Source: Aquimonas sp. (lineage in GTDB: Bacteria > Pseudomonadota > Gammaproteobacteria > Xanthomonadales > Xanthomonadaceae). From it: a stretch of 64,000 nucleotides of DNA. The position numbers were made by a program, and so were the translations under genes. This document shows positions 29,470 through 42,363 of this stretch, piece after piece. The notes below the pieces were generated by a model, which was given only the letters and a program-made list of their open reading frames with translations, was not told the DNA's origin and did not search any database. Positions within the stretch are counted from its first letter, which is position 1. Each line of letters begins with the position of its first letter. The stretch spans positions 52,806 through 116,805 of the forward strand of contig JAKOMQ010000012.1 of assembly GCA_022241605.1 (NCBI GenBank), in the 5' to 3' direction.

Positions 29470-32030
29470 GCCGGTGCTCCTGCAGCAGGCGTGCGCTGGG
29501 AGAAGCTCTTGAGCGCCCCCATGATCGAGGCCCAGGCGCGATCGATCACGGTGCCCTGTTCGGCCATCACGATCTTGACCCGCCCGGCATGCAGCTCCCG
29601 CGCCAGCCATTCGAGACTGTGCTCGGCCGCGCGCTGGCCGCGGTGGTTCACGAACAGCGCGTTGCCGGTCACCGTGCTGAACCAGGACATGCGCCTTCGG
29701 GCAGTGCTGCCGTCACTTTCGGTGAACTCGAACCAGCTGCCGAAAGGCAAATGCCGGATCCGGTCGAACTGGGCGCGCTCGGCTTCGCTGAGCGGTGGCG
29801 GTGGGGGTTCGCTGGGTTCCGCCACGGAGGCCGCGCCACGGCCCTGTGCTTCGCCCTGGCCCAGCCGCCCGCGCGACTTCAGCTTGATCGCAAGCTCGGT
29901 GCGGCTGTTGCCTTCCTCGCCTTCGACCTCGGGTTCCGATTCGTCCGACAGTAGACGCCCGGTGATCGCGCTGGCGTCGCCATCGTGGTAGCCGACCTTG
30001 ATCAAGGCACGCTCGACGTCCTCGCGCAGCTGCCCGGCCACCGCCGGTGGCACCTGCTGGCCGCCGGCGATCTCGATCAGCTGTTCGGCAGTCTCCAGCT
30101 GCTGCCGGTAGAGCGGTGAATCCTCACCGCTGCGCAACAGGGTGAGCGCAAGCACATCGGTCCAGGCCTGCGACAGCAGGGTGGATACGAAGCGCGGCAG
30201 ACGCCGGCCCTGCATCCGCTCGCTGATCGCGGCCTCGGCGCTGATCCGCGCGAGCTCGAGTTTTTCCTTGCCGCGCGCGGCTTCGACGTGGCGTCGCTCG
30301 GCGACCTCGGCCTTGCGGGCCAAGGTCTGCATCTGCTGCTGCAGATCGCCCACCAGGCTCTCGAACACCGCCGAGTCACCCATGTAGTCCTGGTTCACCC
30401 GGTCGACCAGCAGGCTGATCTTGTCCAGCAGGCCGCGGTCCGACTCTTCCGCATCCACCAGCCAGCTGGTGCCGGTCTCGGCGACCACATTCAGCATCTG
30501 CCGCGCCGGATGCTGGCGCCGGGTAAAGAACCCCTTGTCGGCCAGCGCCACCCGCAGCATCGGCACCTGCAGCTTGGTCAGCAGCTTGGCGACCGGGCTG
30601 GTGGACTTGACGTCGCGCAGGATGTGCTCATAGAGCAGCGACATCAGCTCGATGACGTCGGACTCCTCCGGCGCGAGGGTCGGGCTCATGCCCGTGGGCG
30701 TCAGCTGGCGCAGCTGGTTGAGCAGATCCTTGCGGACCTCGCCGATACCGCGCGGCAGCGGCTTGCCGTCGACCATCTGCGGCGTGGGTTCACGCACCTG
30801 CAGGCTGGCCAGCACCGCCTGGATGTCCTCGCGGCTGGCGACGTGGGCGTTGGCCGGCGGCTTCGCGGGCCCGCTGCCGAGCTTGCCGAGCAATGCGCGG
30901 CGCCCGGACAGCAGCTCCCGCAGCATGTCGAAAGTGCGCGCGTCGTTGGCCTCGCTGGCGGCCGTGTCCATGGGCTCCGAGGGTGCGGTGCCGGGCCATG
31001 CGGTATACGGGCGGGGACCATCGAAAGCCGGCTCCGCCGCCGCACCCTGCGCGCCGCCGGACATCGCCCCAGCGGCGGGCGGCGGCGGGTTCGCCGAATA
31101 CGGGCGGTCCGCTCCCGCAGGCGCGCCGCCGACATGCGGCATGCCTGCGCCCTCGCGATAGGGCACTGTCTCCGGTGCGAAGCCCTGGTTGCTGCCGCTG
31201 CCGCTGACGCGACCGCCAGCCGCTGCAGGCGCTGGACCCTTGCGCGGTTCGGCCCGGGGTGCCGGCGCTTTGGTGTCGGTCTCCGCAGGTCGCGGCGCCG
31301 GCGATTTGCTGCGGGTCGGCGCATAGGCCAGGTTCGGCAGCACGCGCTCGCGCGCAAGAAAGCTGTTCAGTGCCTCGTACAGCGAGCCGATGAGGTGCAT
31401 GACCTGGCGCTCGAACTGGCGGAACAGCAGCAGGCGGTATTCATTGTTGAGGTCGAGCGTGCCCACCGCGGCGCGCAGGAAGGCACACAGACCGCGTGGC
31501 CCGACCGGCAGCCGCTCGGGTTCATAGGCGGGACGGCCGGCGATCACGCCGAAGCGCTGGCCGAGCAGGAACAGCGGAAGACTGTGGCGCACTTCGGCGC
31601 GGCTGGCGATCTCGGCGAGCAGCATGTTCTGCTCAAGCTCGATATCGGCGACCAGGCTGAGTTCGCCGAACGGCACATCCGCCTGCTCGCCCTTCAGGGG
31701 AGAGCTCTGCGGAGGGTCCTTGAGCGTGGCCAGCGCGCTCTCCAATGCAATCAGGAAACGCGGGGTCACATCCGATCGGCCGCGCTTGATCTCGCGCAGG
31801 GCTTCGAAGCAGTTGGCCTGCAGGTCGCTGCTGCGGGCCTGGTCGGCCAGCTTGAACAGCTGCTGCTCGGTCTCGTCGAGCGTGGCGCGCAGGCCGCGCT
31901 CGAGTTCGTCCGAGGCGAACTTGAGCACGCCTTCCAAGGTGTGGCGAACCCGCTTGGGCAGCGCCCGCTGGGAAAGGCGTGCATTGGCGTTGGCATCGAA
32001 GGCGGGGGGGCCGCCCGGCGCGTAGAGCAT
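29466..32030 (-). CDS. DUF1631 family protein
   Basis: Encodes 854 residues. DUF1631 features are an N-terminal helical region (VRHTLEGVLKFASDELERGL) and a C-terminal block that includes LSEAERAQFDRIRHLPFGSW, FEFTESDG and RRRMSWFSTVTGNALFVNHR. Between residues about 270 and 390 lies a low-complexity Pro/Ala/Gly linker. ATG 32030 has AAGG six bases upstream, and an earlier in-frame start at 32141 is less likely. The molecular function of the family is unknown. Fusion-like coupling to a PilZ gene suggests a c-di-GMP effector output, for example in surface motility or cell envelope. Confidence 0.85.
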   Translation of the reverse strand: MLYAPGGPPAFDANANARLSQRALPKRVRHTLEGVLKFASDELERGLRATLDETEQQLFKLADQARSSDLQANCFEALREIKRGRSDVTPRFLIALESALATLKDPPQSSPLKGEQADVPFGELSLVADIELEQNMLLAEIASRAEVRHSLPLFLLGQRFGVIAGRPAYEPERLPVGPRGLCAFLRAAVGTLDLNNEYRLLLFRQFERQVMHLIGSLYEALNSFLARERVLPNLAYAPTRSKSPAPRPAETDTKAPAPRAEPRKGPAPAAAGGRVSGSGSNQGFAPETVPYREGAGMPHVGGAPAGADRPYSANPPPPAAGAMSGGAQGAAAEPAFDGPRPYTAWPGTAPSEPMDTAASEANDARTFDMLRELLSGRRALLGKLGSGPAKPPANAHVASREDIQAVLASLQVREPTPQMVDGKPLPRGIGEVRKDLLNQLRQLTPTGMSPTLAPEESDVIELMSLLYEHILRDVKSTSPVAKLLTKLQVPMLRVALADKGFFTRRQHPARQMLNVVAETGTSWLVDAEESDRGLLDKISLLVDRVNQDYMGDSAVFESLVGDLQQQMQTLARKAEVAERRHVEAARGKEKLELARISAEAAISERMQGRRLPRFVSTLLSQAWTDVLALTLLRSGEDSPLYRQQLETAEQLIEIAGGQQVPPAVAGQLREDVERALIKVGYHDGDASAITGRLLSDESEPEVEGEEGNSRTELAIKLKSRGRLGQGEAQGRGAASVAEPSEPPPPPLSEAERAQFDRIRHLPFGSWFEFTESDGSTARRRMSWFSTVTGNALFVNHRGQRAAEHSLEWLARELHAGRVKIVMAEQGTVIDRAWASIMGALKSFSQRTPAAGAPA

Positions 32031-32234
32031 CCGGAACCTTCCAAATGGTTTCACCGCCGCCAATCCGGGCCGCGGTGTATTCAGGAACCCGTCTGCGGGC
32101 GCAGGCGCTGCGGCAGGACGGACGTTGCAGTCAGCAGGCAAGAACTGTGCCGTCTGTCACGCTTGCCGAAGCATGCCAGAGCCCCTGCCGTCGTGCATCC
32201 GACCAAAGTGGTGGAAGCTTACTCCGCCCCTGTC

Positions 32235-32251
32235 TTGTCATTTTGTGACAA
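32235..32251. promoter_or_regulatory. Inverted repeat TTGTCA-N5-TGACAA in a divergent promoter region
   Basis: The 349-bp gap 32031-32379 between the DUF1631 gene (minus) and the DPP4 gene (plus) holds no gene. Its only clear element is this perfect inverted repeat with an AT-rich spacer in an otherwise GC-rich stretch. It could be a repressor or activator site for one or both genes; which protein binds is unknown. Confidence 0.4.
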
Positions 32252-32379
32252 TTGAGGTCGGTCGTAGCGGTCGGCCAAGCGATATCCGGCCGCAGCGGTT
32301 GCGGCTTGCGTCGGCACGCTCGCTGCGGTTCCATCCCAGCCTCCGCGCCCGCTCGGGTTGCCCCCACTGGAGTCCGTGA

Positions 32380-34611
<2,232 letters not shown>

Positions 34612-34617
34612 CGCGGC

Positions 34618-34653
34618 TGCCCGGCACGCTGTTGCAGAACAGCCTGCCGGGCA
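34618..34653. terminator. Long hairpin between two convergent peptidase genes
   Basis: TGCCCGGCA (34618-34626) pairs with TGCCGGGCA (34645-34653), and inside it GCTGTT (34628-34633) pairs with AACAGC (34638-34643) around a four-base loop; one C:C mismatch separates the stems. It sits in the 55-bp gap between the two stop codons and would work for both strands. It lacks a U-run, so it may slow or protect transcripts rather than act as a classic intrinsic terminator. Confidence 0.6.
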
Positions 34654-34666
34654 GGGTGCTGACGGA

Positions 34667-36712
34667 TTACTCGGCCGCCGCGGCCGGCTGCAACCCCCCG
34701 TGCTCCTCGAACCAGCGCCGCACCTGCTGGTACCAGAACACCGAGTTTTGCGGCTTCAGGATCCAGTGGTTCTCGTTGGGGAAATACACGTAGCGGGTGG
34801 GTACGCCCTTCATCAGCAGGGTCTGGTAGAGCTCCTGGCCGTGGTTGACCGGCACCCGGTAGTCGAGCTGGCCGTGCACCACCAGCGTCGGCGTCTTGAA
34901 GTTGGCGGCGTGGTAGTGCGGTGAGATGTGGCGGATCGTCTCGGCAGTCTCCGGCTCCCAGAACCCGCCGAAGCGCGGCAGCTGGGTGGCGAAGTCGGCG
35001 GCGTACTGGGTGTAGAGGTTGTAGACCTTGGCGTGTGCGACCAGCGCCCGGAACGGGTGCTCGCGGCCGAGGATGATCGTGCTCAGGTAGCCGCCGTAGC
35101 TGCCGCCGCCGGCGACCATGCGCCCGGAATCGATCCAGTCCTGGGCGGCGAACCACTCGGCCGCCTTGATCACGTCCTCGAAGGGCTTGTCGGCCCAGTT
35201 GGGGTTGATCGAGTCGGTAAACTCCTGGCCGAAGCCCGAGCTGCCGTGGAAGTTCGGCCAGGCGGTGACGTAGCCCCAGCTGCCGAACACCTGCGCGTTC
35301 CAGCGGAAGGCCATGCCGTCGGTGATGGCGTTGTGCGGGCCGCCGTGGATCAGCATGAAGAAGGGATACTTCTTGGTCCGGTCAAAGCCCGGCGGATAGT
35401 TCACCCACATCTGGATCTCGGCGCCGTTGGCGCCGGTGTAGGTGACCGACTCGTAGGTGCCCAGCGCAGTGCCGGCCAGCAATTCGTCGTTGATCGTAGA
35501 GAGTTTCTGATCGCGGCCCGTGCGCGGGTCGATACTCACCAGCGTCGGTGGCTCGACGAAGCTCTGCCGCAGGCCCACCAGCACGCTGCCGCCCACTGCG
35601 AGGCTGCCGAACGAGGGGCTGGTGGTGAGCGCGCGGGGGCCGCCGTCCAGCGGCAGCGCATACGCACGCACCGTGCCGGCGTCATCGATGGCGCCAAAGA
35701 GGCGGCGGCTGTCGGCGGCCCAGACCAGGCCAGACATGCTGCGATCGAAGTCGGTGTAGAGCTCGCGCACCGCGCCGCTACGGCGGTCCTTCAGCATCAT
35801 CCGGCCGCGGTCGGCGTAGAAGCCCGGAATGCGCTGCTGCACGAAGGCGAGGTGGCGACCATCCGGGCTGTACAGCGGGTTGCCGTCATTGCCGATATTG
35901 CCCTCGGTCAGGTTGCGCAGGCTGCCATCGGCCAGCGACAGCAGGAACAGATCGTTGTCGGCGCGCTCGGGCGCCGGGTCGGAGTCGGCCACGAACGCCA
36001 GCTCACGGCCGTCGGGCGAGAGATCGAACAGGCTGTCGGTGCCCTGTACCGCGCTGCGCGGCAGCTGCAGCCCGGTCGGCAGGGTCAGCGCCACCACCTC
36101 GCCGCCCGCGGCCGGCACGCTGAACACGTGGAACTGGCGCTCGTCCAGGTACTGGTCCCAGGCGGTGACGGTGTCGTCGAACACGCGCGCCGTCATCTTG
36201 CTGCTGCTGCGCTCGTCCAGGCGCTTGCCCTGTTCGTCCAGCGGCAGGTCGGCGAACACCCGCGACACGAAGGCCAGCCGCGAGCCGTCGGCGAACCACT
36301 TGGGGCTCTGCACGCCGGTGGCGAGCTGGGTCAGGCGGATGGCTTCGCCGCCTTCGATCGGCATCACGTAGAGCTGCGGCGCGCGGTCGCCCTCGCGCTG
36401 GGCCACGAAGACCAGCTGGCGGCCATCCGGGCTGAACGCGGGCGCGCCCTCGCTGCTGGCGTGGGTGGTGAAGGCGCGCTGGCCACTGCCGTCGGCGTTC
36501 CACATCCATAGATCGGTATGGCCCCGGTCTTCGGCCATGTCGAAGCGGGTCACCGGCGCCACGATGCGGCGGCCGTCCGGCGACACCACGGGGGATCCGA
36601 TGCGCTGGATCTGCCAGCTGCGCTCGATGGTGAAGGGCTCCAGGGCCGAATCCTGCGCCAACGCGGGCAGGGCGGCGGCCATGAAGCCCACGGCGAACAG
36701 ATGTCGAAGCAT
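34667..36712 (-). CDS. S9 family peptidase of the dipeptidyl-peptidase 5 / acylaminoacyl type
   Basis: Encodes 681 residues with a signal peptide (LFAVGFMAAALPALA) and AAAGGAG upstream of ATG 36712. A WD-like beta-propeller shows repeated SPDGR turns (VVSPDGRRI, FSPDGRQL, YSPDGRHL), followed by a hydrolase domain with Ser538 in GGGSYGGYLS, Asp in VHGQLDYRVP and His in NENHWILKP. The double-Glu motif of DPP4 is absent, pointing to DPP5-like specificity for Ala- or hydrophobic-containing dipeptides. Together with the neighbouring DPP4 it suggests growth on peptides. Confidence 0.92.
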   Translation of the reverse strand: MLRHLFAVGFMAAALPALAQDSALEPFTIERSWQIQRIGSPVVSPDGRRIVAPVTRFDMAEDRGHTDLWMWNADGSGQRAFTTHASSEGAPAFSPDGRQLVFVAQREGDRAPQLYVMPIEGGEAIRLTQLATGVQSPKWFADGSRLAFVSRVFADLPLDEQGKRLDERSSSKMTARVFDDTVTAWDQYLDERQFHVFSVPAAGGEVVALTLPTGLQLPRSAVQGTDSLFDLSPDGRELAFVADSDPAPERADNDLFLLSLADGSLRNLTEGNIGNDGNPLYSPDGRHLAFVQQRIPGFYADRGRMMLKDRRSGAVRELYTDFDRSMSGLVWAADSRRLFGAIDDAGTVRAYALPLDGGPRALTTSPSFGSLAVGGSVLVGLRQSFVEPPTLVSIDPRTGRDQKLSTINDELLAGTALGTYESVTYTGANGAEIQMWVNYPPGFDRTKKYPFFMLIHGGPHNAITDGMAFRWNAQVFGSWGYVTAWPNFHGSSGFGQEFTDSINPNWADKPFEDVIKAAEWFAAQDWIDSGRMVAGGGSYGGYLSTIILGREHPFRALVAHAKVYNLYTQYAADFATQLPRFGGFWEPETAETIRHISPHYHAANFKTPTLVVHGQLDYRVPVNHGQELYQTLLMKGVPTRYVYFPNENHWILKPQNSVFWYQQVRRWFEEHGGLQPAAAAE

Positions 36713-36781
36713 GACGGCACTCCTTTGAGGGGACCCGCGATGCTCCCTGCCTGCCCGCATCGGATCAAGTGCCCATCGGCA

Positions 36782-38662
36782 TCAGCGCTGTTCGAAGAAT
36801 TCGAGTGCAGGTGGATCTGGGCAGGGCGCCATCCGCATGCGGCCGTCCGCGGCAATCAGGATCGTGCCGCCGCCGTGCGTGTTGACCAGGATCTCACCCG
36901 TGTGGACTGGCCACGAGCTGTAGGGCGTGCCGGGCAGCTGCAGCCAGGACTCGGCGCGCCATTCGCCGTTGCCGGCTTGGCGCAGGCGGTACACCACGCC
37001 GTCGTTGATGGTCATGTGGGCCACACCGACCAGCGCGATGGTTTGTGAGCCCAGACGATAGATGTCCTCGACATTGCGTCCGAGCACGCCCTGCCGGCGG
37101 CCATTGTCGCCAGCGAAGATCAGTTCGCCACCCCACTCGCCGCGGTTCGCGCCCAGCAGCCAGCCGCCGGCAACGCGCAGGGCGAGATCGGGCGTGTGCT
37201 CTGGGACCTCAACCGGCTGCCAGCTGGGCCGCCAGTCGGGATTTACCCCGGGTGGAGGTGGCGGTGGTGGGGGCAGATACCTTTCGACGAGATCACCGCG
37301 GTAGGAGAGCTTCTGCAGCTGCGCTGTGTGGGTGCCTTTGTAGAGCTTTTCACCCTGGGGTTGATCGACCATACGAAGCGCAATTGCTTCGCACTCGACG
37401 GGCCCAGGTACGACAGATACACGATCAAAGAAGCGCTGCACGTCAATACGCGCGCCCGAATCGCTCGCACTGCGCATACGGTCCAGAGCCTCCTGCGCGG
37501 CAACGCGAACCGGCGGATACCAGTAGAGGTCGGCCGCTTCGAGCAATACGCTTTCTGACGCCGGGCTTGCCAGCTCTCCAAGCGCCATCGCAGTAAACAG
37601 CGCCCTGATCGGATGCGAGCCGTCCCGCATCCATGGATGAAGAACGGCTTGAACCATCGCCGCATCTTCGGGGCCTGCGACATGGCCAAGCGCAAGCAGC
37701 GCAGCTCGGTTTGCTTCAGGGGTGCTGGAGGCGGCGACCTCCAGCAGCACGGGCGTGAGTGCCCGCGCGCGCTGGCCTGCGATCGCCGCATGGGCGAAGT
37801 CCCTGGTTCGTGGCCAAGGCGCGCGAAGCTGCACTTTGAGCAGAGCGATGGCCTCCGGGCTTCCCGCCTGAACCAGAAGCCCGAGGAGTCGCTCCTTGAG
37901 GTCTGGCGTGGAGTGAAAAAGCGTAAGGAGCTCAGCCTCGGCGGGCGCGATGTCTTGGCCCAGTGCCTCCAGCATGCGCACCAGCCCCAACTCTTCCTCG
38001 GAAGTGCCTCTGTGCTGGCCAAGCTTTTGAGCCAAGGGCAAAGCTGCACGGCGTCGGTCGCTTCCGAGCGACTCCAGCACGAACGCGAAAAGGAAGTTGT
38101 TGAACGGGTGGCAGTCATCGATGCACTCGCCCGCGCTCAGAATCGCATCGACCGTACTCGATCCCAAGCGTGTCAACACGGGCAGCAGCGCAGGATGCTG
38201 CCGGACATCTGACTCGTCAAGTAAGCGCTGAAGCGCATGCCGCGCTGCAGCGTTCGGCTCGAAGTAGACGATCAGTTCGAGGGCTGTGGTTTCACCGTCG
38301 ACGACCCGATCGAGCACGTCGTCGAGGCAGCCCAAGCCGAGCAAGGCATGCGTTTCGCTGGGTGCATCGCCTCCCGTGCTTGCGAACTCGCGGGCGTCAC
38401 TTGCATCTGGCGCAGCGGACGCGGCGGCTGCGAGGTCGGCTTCGAGCGCAATGGAGACCTCAAGCTCCGCAAGCAGCGCCTGCTCCCCGGGCGTGCAGAT
38501 GTCTGCGGCTGTCAATACAGAGGCGAACAGAGCTAGCGCCAAGCCGAGCAGCGTGGAGGTTCTCAGTCCCGCGCGTCGGGTGAGGTGTTCTGCAAGAAAC
38601 TGGATTCGTCCGCTCTCGCTCAGTGTAGGAGCCTGCTTGCAGGCGACCGCCGCCTGCGCCAT
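36782..38662 (-). CDS. Exported HEAT-repeat protein of unknown function
   Basis: Encodes up to 626 residues. After a hydrophobic stretch (TSTLLGLALALFASVLTAAD) come HEAT-like helical repeats (about 90-400; ALLALGHVAGPEDAAMVQAV), a PPPPPPPP hinge and a beta-rich C-terminal domain of about 170 residues (WGGELIFAGDNGRR; THGGGTILIAADGR). The start is unclear: the only in-frame ATG after the preceding stretch is 38662, inside a REPIN. From there to the hydrophobic stretch no ATG or GTG occurs, only CTG and TTG codons. It is less GC-rich than its neighbours and likely acquired. Confidence 0.7.
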   Translation of the reverse strand: MAQAAVACKQAPTLSESGRIQFLAEHLTRRAGLRTSTLLGLALALFASVLTAADICTPGEQALLAELEVSIALEADLAAAASAAPDASDAREFASTGGDAPSETHALLGLGCLDDVLDRVVDGETTALELIVYFEPNAAARHALQRLLDESDVRQHPALLPVLTRLGSSTVDAILSAGECIDDCHPFNNFLFAFVLESLGSDRRRAALPLAQKLGQHRGTSEEELGLVRMLEALGQDIAPAEAELLTLFHSTPDLKERLLGLLVQAGSPEAIALLKVQLRAPWPRTRDFAHAAIAGQRARALTPVLLEVAASSTPEANRAALLALGHVAGPEDAAMVQAVLHPWMRDGSHPIRALFTAMALGELASPASESVLLEAADLYWYPPVRVAAQEALDRMRSASDSGARIDVQRFFDRVSVVPGPVECEAIALRMVDQPQGEKLYKGTHTAQLQKLSYRGDLVERYLPPPPPPPPGVNPDWRPSWQPVEVPEHTPDLALRVAGGWLLGANRGEWGGELIFAGDNGRRQGVLGRNVEDIYRLGSQTIALVGVAHMTINDGVVYRLRQAGNGEWRAESWLQLPGTPYSSWPVHTGEILVNTHGGGTILIAADGRMRMAPCPDPPALEFFEQR

Positions 38663-38710
38663 GTTCCCACCCTGCGGGTCGCGAGCGAGCTCGCTCCTAC
38701 AAACAGCCGG
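38591..38710 (-). repeat. REPIN-like extragenic palindrome pair, copy 2
   Basis: TGTAGGAGC at 38624-38632 and GCTCCTACA at 38693-38701 bracket a 78-bp core, the same length as copy 1 at 8092-8169 but inverted. Shared flanks are TTTCTTG, ATTCGTCCGCTC (reverse sense) and ACAGCCGG. This copy overlaps the 5' end of the HEAT-repeat gene, so the element may have inserted into its leader and replaced its translation start. From 38711 to 38855 no gene is visible. Confidence 0.85.
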
Positions 38711-38855
38711 CTTGTGTGCGGGCGACGGTGACAGGACCCGGGACGAGAGACCCGCTTCTTGCGAGCGCGAGGGGCGAGGGAACAAGAGGCTCATGGCGTG
38801 GCTCAGGACCGGCACAGGTCGAAGGGCTGCACGTTACCCGTCGCCAGCGCGGCCG

Positions 38856-39335
38856 TCATCCCGCCGCCAGGAGATCCGCCGCCCTGGCCCCCAGCACCTC
38901 CGCGAACACCCGCGGATCAAGCTCGATCTGCAGGCCACGCTGGCCGCCGTTGCAGTAGACGGTGACGTGGTCGAGCGCAGACTGCTCCAGCGCCACCGGC
39001 ACGCGCTTCTTCTGGCCGAACGGGCTGATGCCGCCGACGTGGTAGCCGGTGATGCGTTCGGCCGCCGGCACCGGCAGCATCACCGCGTGCTTGCCGCCGA
39101 GGGCTGTGGCGAGCTTCTTCAGGCTGAGCACGTGGTCGACCGGCAGGATCGCGCAGGCGGGTTTGCCGTCGAGTTCGACCATCAGGGTCTTGAGCATGCG
39201 CGCAGGTTCGATGCCCAGTGCCGCTGCGGCCTGCAGGCCGATGTTGGCGGCCTCGGGGTCGTAGGCGTAGGTGTGCAGTCGATAGGCGATCCTGCTCGCG
39301 TCAAGCATGCGGGTGGCGGGGGTGGCGCGGCTCAC
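38856..39335 (-). CDS. ybaK: YbaK/EbsC-type Cys-tRNA(Pro) deacylase
   Basis: Encodes 159 residues, the typical YbaK length, with GTG at 39335 as the fitting start. Family features: YDPEAANIGLQAAAALGI, then MLKTLMVELDGKPACAILP, LKKLATALGGKHAVMLP and TGYHVGGISPFGQKKR, where the essential Lys and the GGISP(F/L)G motif are intact. It hydrolyses Cys mischarged on tRNA-Pro, a trans-editing role. It ends the minus-strand run with the response regulator, 19 bases away. Confidence 0.93.
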   Translation of the reverse strand: MSRATPATRMLDASRIAYRLHTYAYDPEAANIGLQAAAALGIEPARMLKTLMVELDGKPACAILPVDHVLSLKKLATALGGKHAVMLPVPAAERITGYHVGGISPFGQKKRVPVALEQSALDHVTVYCNGGQRGLQIELDPRVFAEVLGARAADLLAAG

Positions 39336-39354
39336 GGCGAAGGGCCTGGTCGGC

Positions 39355-40026
39355 CTATTCGTCCTCGTCGTTCGGCAGCTGCGGAGCGCGGCCGTCAACG
39401 GTGAGCTTGGCCGCCAGCAGCACCGCTTGAGTGCGCGAGTGCGCGCCCAGCTTGCGCAGGATGGCGGTCATGTGGGCCTTGATGGTGGCCTCGCTGACGT
39501 TCAGCTCGTAAGCGATCTGCTTGTTGAGCAGGCCATTGCAAACCATGCTCAGCACCCGGTACTGCTGCGGCGTGAGCTCGGCGACGCGCGCTGCCAGCGC
39601 TTCCTCTTCAGGATCCAGCGAGATGCCGGAGCCGCCGATGCCCGGCGGCAGCCAGGTGTCGCCGTCGAGTACGGCATGGATCGCCTGGCCGATCTGCTCG
39701 ACGTCGGCGGATTTCGGGATGAAGCCCGATGCGCCGTGGCCGAGTGCGCGCCGCATCAGCGCAGGATCCTCCCGCGCCGACACAACCAGAATGGGCAGGG
39801 TGGGAAAGGCGGCCCTGAGGTGCACCAGCGCCGAGAACCCATGTGCGCCGGGCATGTTGAGATCGAGCAGCAGCAGCTCTGCGCGCGGATGTCGGGCTGC
39901 CAGCTCGGTCAGGCTGTCGACCGAGTCCGCCTCCAGCAGGCGCGCGTCGGGCAGGATCTGCGCCACGGTGCGTCGCAGCGCGTCGCGAAACAGCGGGTGG
40001 TCATCGGCAATCAGGATGTCGCGCAT
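39355..40026 (-). CDS. LuxR-type response regulator, CrbR-like, next to acs
   Basis: Encodes 223 residues: receiver with Asp55 (LLLLDLNMPG), Lys in GFIPKSAD, and a C-terminal LuxR HTH (LTPQQYRVLSMVCNGLLNKQ, IAYELNVSEATIKAHM). ATG 40026 begins MRDILIADDH, as in the family. The CrbS/CrbR system is known to control acs in Vibrio and Pseudomonas relatives, and this gene lies 159 bases downstream of acs on the same strand, so the same role is likely. No CrbS-type kinase is in the window. Confidence 0.88.
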   Translation of the reverse strand: MRDILIADDHPLFRDALRRTVAQILPDARLLEADSVDSLTELAARHPRAELLLLDLNMPGAHGFSALVHLRAAFPTLPILVVSAREDPALMRRALGHGASGFIPKSADVEQIGQAIHAVLDGDTWLPPGIGGSGISLDPEEEALAARVAELTPQQYRVLSMVCNGLLNKQIAYELNVSEATIKAHMTAILRKLGAHSRTQAVLLAAKLTVDGRAPQLPNDEDE

Positions 40027-40185
40027 GGGCTCACTGTTGGCGTGCGTCGGCTCGGACTGCGCCCAAGCCTGCCCCATGCCGCCGCATTCGTCCATGCCGC
40101 CGCCCGCACAGCCAGATCCGGCCATGGCGTGTTCCCTCCCTTGCGCGGCAGCCGCGGCTGCGGGCCTGCGGCTGCCGGCGGTCGC

Positions 40186-42144
<1,959 letters not shown>

Positions 42145-42238
42145 ACGATTCCTCCCTTGTCGGATCCCGCGACGGGTCTTGCGCCCGCCCTGCTTGCTCT
42201 CAAGCATAGCCCTGCCCCGGGCGTTGGCGGCGCCCGCG

Positions 42239-42303
42239 TCGACCATGGTCGAACGAGTGCGCCCGAGGTCGTGCAAGGGTGCTGCTGCTTCGACCATCGT
42301 GCA
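42239..42303. promoter_or_regulatory. Repeated TCGACCAT elements in the acs/porin divergent promoter
   Basis: The 219-bp region between acs and the porin gene holds a 14-bp palindrome TCGACCATGGTCGA (42239-42252) and a related TCGACCATCGTGCA (42290-42303), 51 bases centre to centre. The second overlaps TCGTGCAA (42297-42304), repeated at 42269-42276. They are placed to serve both divergent units, and the CrbR-like regulator is the obvious candidate to bind. No other gene or RNA is visible here. Confidence 0.5.
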
Positions 42304-42363
42304 ATGGATTGCTGCACTGCGGCGCGCCCAAGCTCGGCTGGCATCCTTGGGAGGGAGTGCCTC

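Noticed and set aside
36782-38815. Longer HEAT-protein start at 38815
   Set aside because: The extra N-terminus is translated from REPIN and flank sequence and has no homology-like features.
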